Part shown: positions 12,435 to 13,808 of the stretch, in pieces
Position numbering within the stretch: position 1 is the stretch's first letter
How the letters are laid out: each line of letters begins with the position of its first letter
Source: an uncultured Lachnospiraceae bacterium
GTDB lineage: Bacteria > Bacillota > Clostridia > Lachnospirales > Lachnospiraceae
Reading direction: 5' to 3'
Length of the DNA: 13,808 bases
NCBI GenBank assembly: GCA_910579645.1
Contig: CAJTVK010000112.1
Coordinates: 1-13,808 of the forward strand
Position numbers and translations under genes: made by a program
Notes under the pieces: model-generated
Databases searched by the model: none
What the model was told of the DNA's origin: nothing
What the model saw: the letters and a program-made list of their open reading frames with translations, nothing else

Positions 12435-13808
12435 TCACTCCGAATTCTCCCCGTCAGCCTCCCGTTCCCCCTCTTCGCTTCTTATCCGTGTGACCAAGAC
12501 GCTCTGTATCATCTTATTCTCCACCGACAATATCCTGAAATTATAGCCGTCCACATCCACTTCAAATTCTTCGTTTTCCTCCGGAATCTTGTCCATCTTG
12601 GCAATCAGGAAACCGTTCAGAGTCTCGAATTCTTCCTCCTGAAAACAAATGCCGAACCGTTCCTCCAAGTCCCGCAGCGGCATCTTTCCTTCTATGATAT
12701 ATTCGCCCGCATTGTCCGTAGCTTCAATGTACTCTTCGTCTTCGTCATATTCATCCATCAGGTTGCCCACAATTTCTTCCAGAATATCCTCCATGGCCAG
12801 CAGCCCGGATGTCTGCCCGTATTCATCCACCACAATCACCATCTGCGTCTTAGAAGACTGCATCATCTGAAACAGGCCGTCTATATTCTTTGTTTCCGGA
12901 ATAAACACCGGCTCCCTCAGAAGCCCTTCCACATCCTTCACCGGGCAGTTTAATTCGGCTCCGTTAAATTGCAGCCGCATGGCATCACGCACATGCAGGA
13001 TTCCGATAATATGATCCACGTTTTCCTCATAGACCGGAAACCGGCTGTTGTTCGTCTCCAGCATGAATTCAATGGCCTCCCGCAAAGACAGCTCCGCTTC
13101 CACGCAAGCCATATCTCCCCGGTGAATCATGATATCCTGCGCTTCTTTGTCGCCGAATTCGAATATATTCGTAATCATCTCCGCCTCTGTTGCCTGCAGG
13201 ACACCCTGTTCATGCCCTTCATTCACCATGGATATGATTTCTTCTTCCGTCACGTCTGCCAGCCCTTCATCCTCTTTCAGACCGAACAGACGCAGGATGC
13301 CATTGGTGCTCACCGTCACAAGCCCGGTAAAAGGACTTAGCATCTTCATCACGCAGTATACCGGCCCTATGCACATATATGCCCACTTATCCGGATATCT
13401 GGATGCCACTTTCTTCGGCAGCAGTACCCCGAAGGTCAGCAATATGTACAGGAGCATAATCACCGTAACTATCAGCGATACCGCTCCTACGATTTCCATT
13501 CCTTCCGGCACCATGCCTGCGGCATTCCCTGCCATATACTTTTCTACCAGCCGGCGGATGTTCTTCAGCCATAGCCCAAGATAAACCCCGCCCATAATAA
13601 TATTAATCAGCGTGACAATCAGCTGCACCGTATTGACATACTTTTCCGGATTGTCAATAATCTCCGCCAGCCGCCTTGATTTTCTGTCCTTCTCTTCCTT
13701 CTCCCTCTTCTCAATATCTTTCGCATTCAGCCCGTGAATTGCCGCACCGAAGCCGTAAAAAAACATATCGGTAAGAATCAGCAGTATAAACAGAATCATA
13801 CTGGCAGT
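12435..13808 (-). CDS. CNNM / HlyC-CorC-type membrane protein with CBS pair (5' end cut)
   Basis: The frame is open to the window edge (the codons before the ATG at 13799 read T-A-S), and no ribosome binding site can be seen, so the true start is probably outside. Numbering from that ATG, there are membrane segments at about 2-22, 57-77, 102-128 and possibly 140-165. Then comes a TEEEIISMVNEGHEQGVL linker (184-201), a CBS pair (about 220-335, with SRFPVYEENVDHIIGILHVRD and VVDEYGQTSGLLAMEDILEEIVG), and a CorC/HlyC C-terminal domain (about 345-440). Families of this shape export or transport Mg2+ or other divalent cations. The membrane domain is atypical: where relatives usually read like FFxAxEFAL and FGExxPK, this one reads FFYGFGAAIHGLN and FGVLLPKKVA. 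A transport role is thus uncertain. It is upstream of yebC by 62 bp and ends in TGA. Confidence 0.88.
   Translation of the reverse strand, partial: TASMILFILLILTDMFFYGFGAAIHGLNAKDIEKREKEEKDRKSRRLAEIIDNPEKYVNTVQLIVTLINIIMGGVYLGLWLKNIRRLVEKYMAGNAAGMVPEGMEIVGAVSLIVTVIMLLYILLTFGVLLPKKVASRYPDKWAYMCIGPVYCVMKMLSPFTGLVTVSTNGILRLFGLKEDEGLADVTEEEIISMVNEGHEQGVLQATEAEMITNIFEFGDKEAQDIMIHRGDMACVEAELSLREAIEFMLETNNSRFPVYEENVDHIIGILHVRDAMRLQFNGAELNCPVKDVEGLLREPVFIPETKNIDGLFQMMQSSKTQMVIVVDEYGQTSGLLAMEDILEEIVGNLMDEYDEDEEYIEATDNAGEYIIEGKMPLRDLEERFGICFQEEEFETLNGFLIAKMDKIPEENEEFEVDVDGYNFRILSVENKMIQSVLVTRIRSEEGEREADGENSE

Overview
The window looks like a core chromosomal segment of a clostridial Firmicute, most likely a Lachnospiraceae gut anaerobe. 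This is inferred from the AAAGGAG-type ribosome binding sites, the tepA-like gene next to ftsK/spoIIIE, the folate C1 genes fhs and folD, and a zinc-ribbon/TPR/chitobiase-domain protein of a type I associate with that family. No species can be named from sequence alone.

Layout. All nine convincing genes lie on the minus strand, so transcription runs from right to left. In that order they are: a CNNM/HlyC-CorC-type membrane protein cut by the right edge; a YebC/PmpR factor; an O-acetylhomoserine sulfhydrylase; a polytopic membrane protein with a possible GT-C-like fold and a long charged tail; a TepA-type ClpP-like protease; a large FtsK/SpoIIIE DNA translocase with a repetitive linker; formate-THF ligase (fhs); methylene-THF dehydrogenase/cyclohydrolase (folD); and the zinc-ribbon/TPR protein. 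Gaps are 15-108 bp. Good sigma-A-type promoters can be read in front of tepA and ftsK, each with its -35 box lying in or on the last codons of the upstream gene. A weaker one precedes yebC. The cluster is therefore probably several overlapping transcription units: tepA, then ftsK-fhs-folD-zinc-ribbon protein, with read-through between them.

The left 700 bases hold no convincing gene. Positions 1-551 are bounded by inverted repeats of about 61 bp, the outer 13 bp perfect, and look like a non-autonomous MITE-type element. Inside it are a GC-rich palindrome and a hairpin with T-runs on both sides that could terminate transcription from either direction, including read-through from the minus-strand genes. 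Directly beside the element is a perfect 18-bp-stem hairpin (550-590), followed by a looser inverted repeat (604-700) ending at the stop of the last gene.

Functionally the genes are mostly housekeeping. fhs and folD form the formate-to-methylene-THF branch. FtsK and TepA serve chromosome translocation and proteolysis, both linked to sporulation or outgrowth in Bacillus. MetY serves sulfur amino-acid synthesis and YebC acts in translation or gene control. I saw no defence system, CRISPR array, tRNA or rRNA. The most notable items are the MITE-like element, the CNNM paralogue that seems to lack acidic residues usual in its transport domain, the FtsK linker minisatellite, the tailed membrane protein, and the zinc-ribbon/TPR/chitobiase-domain protein.
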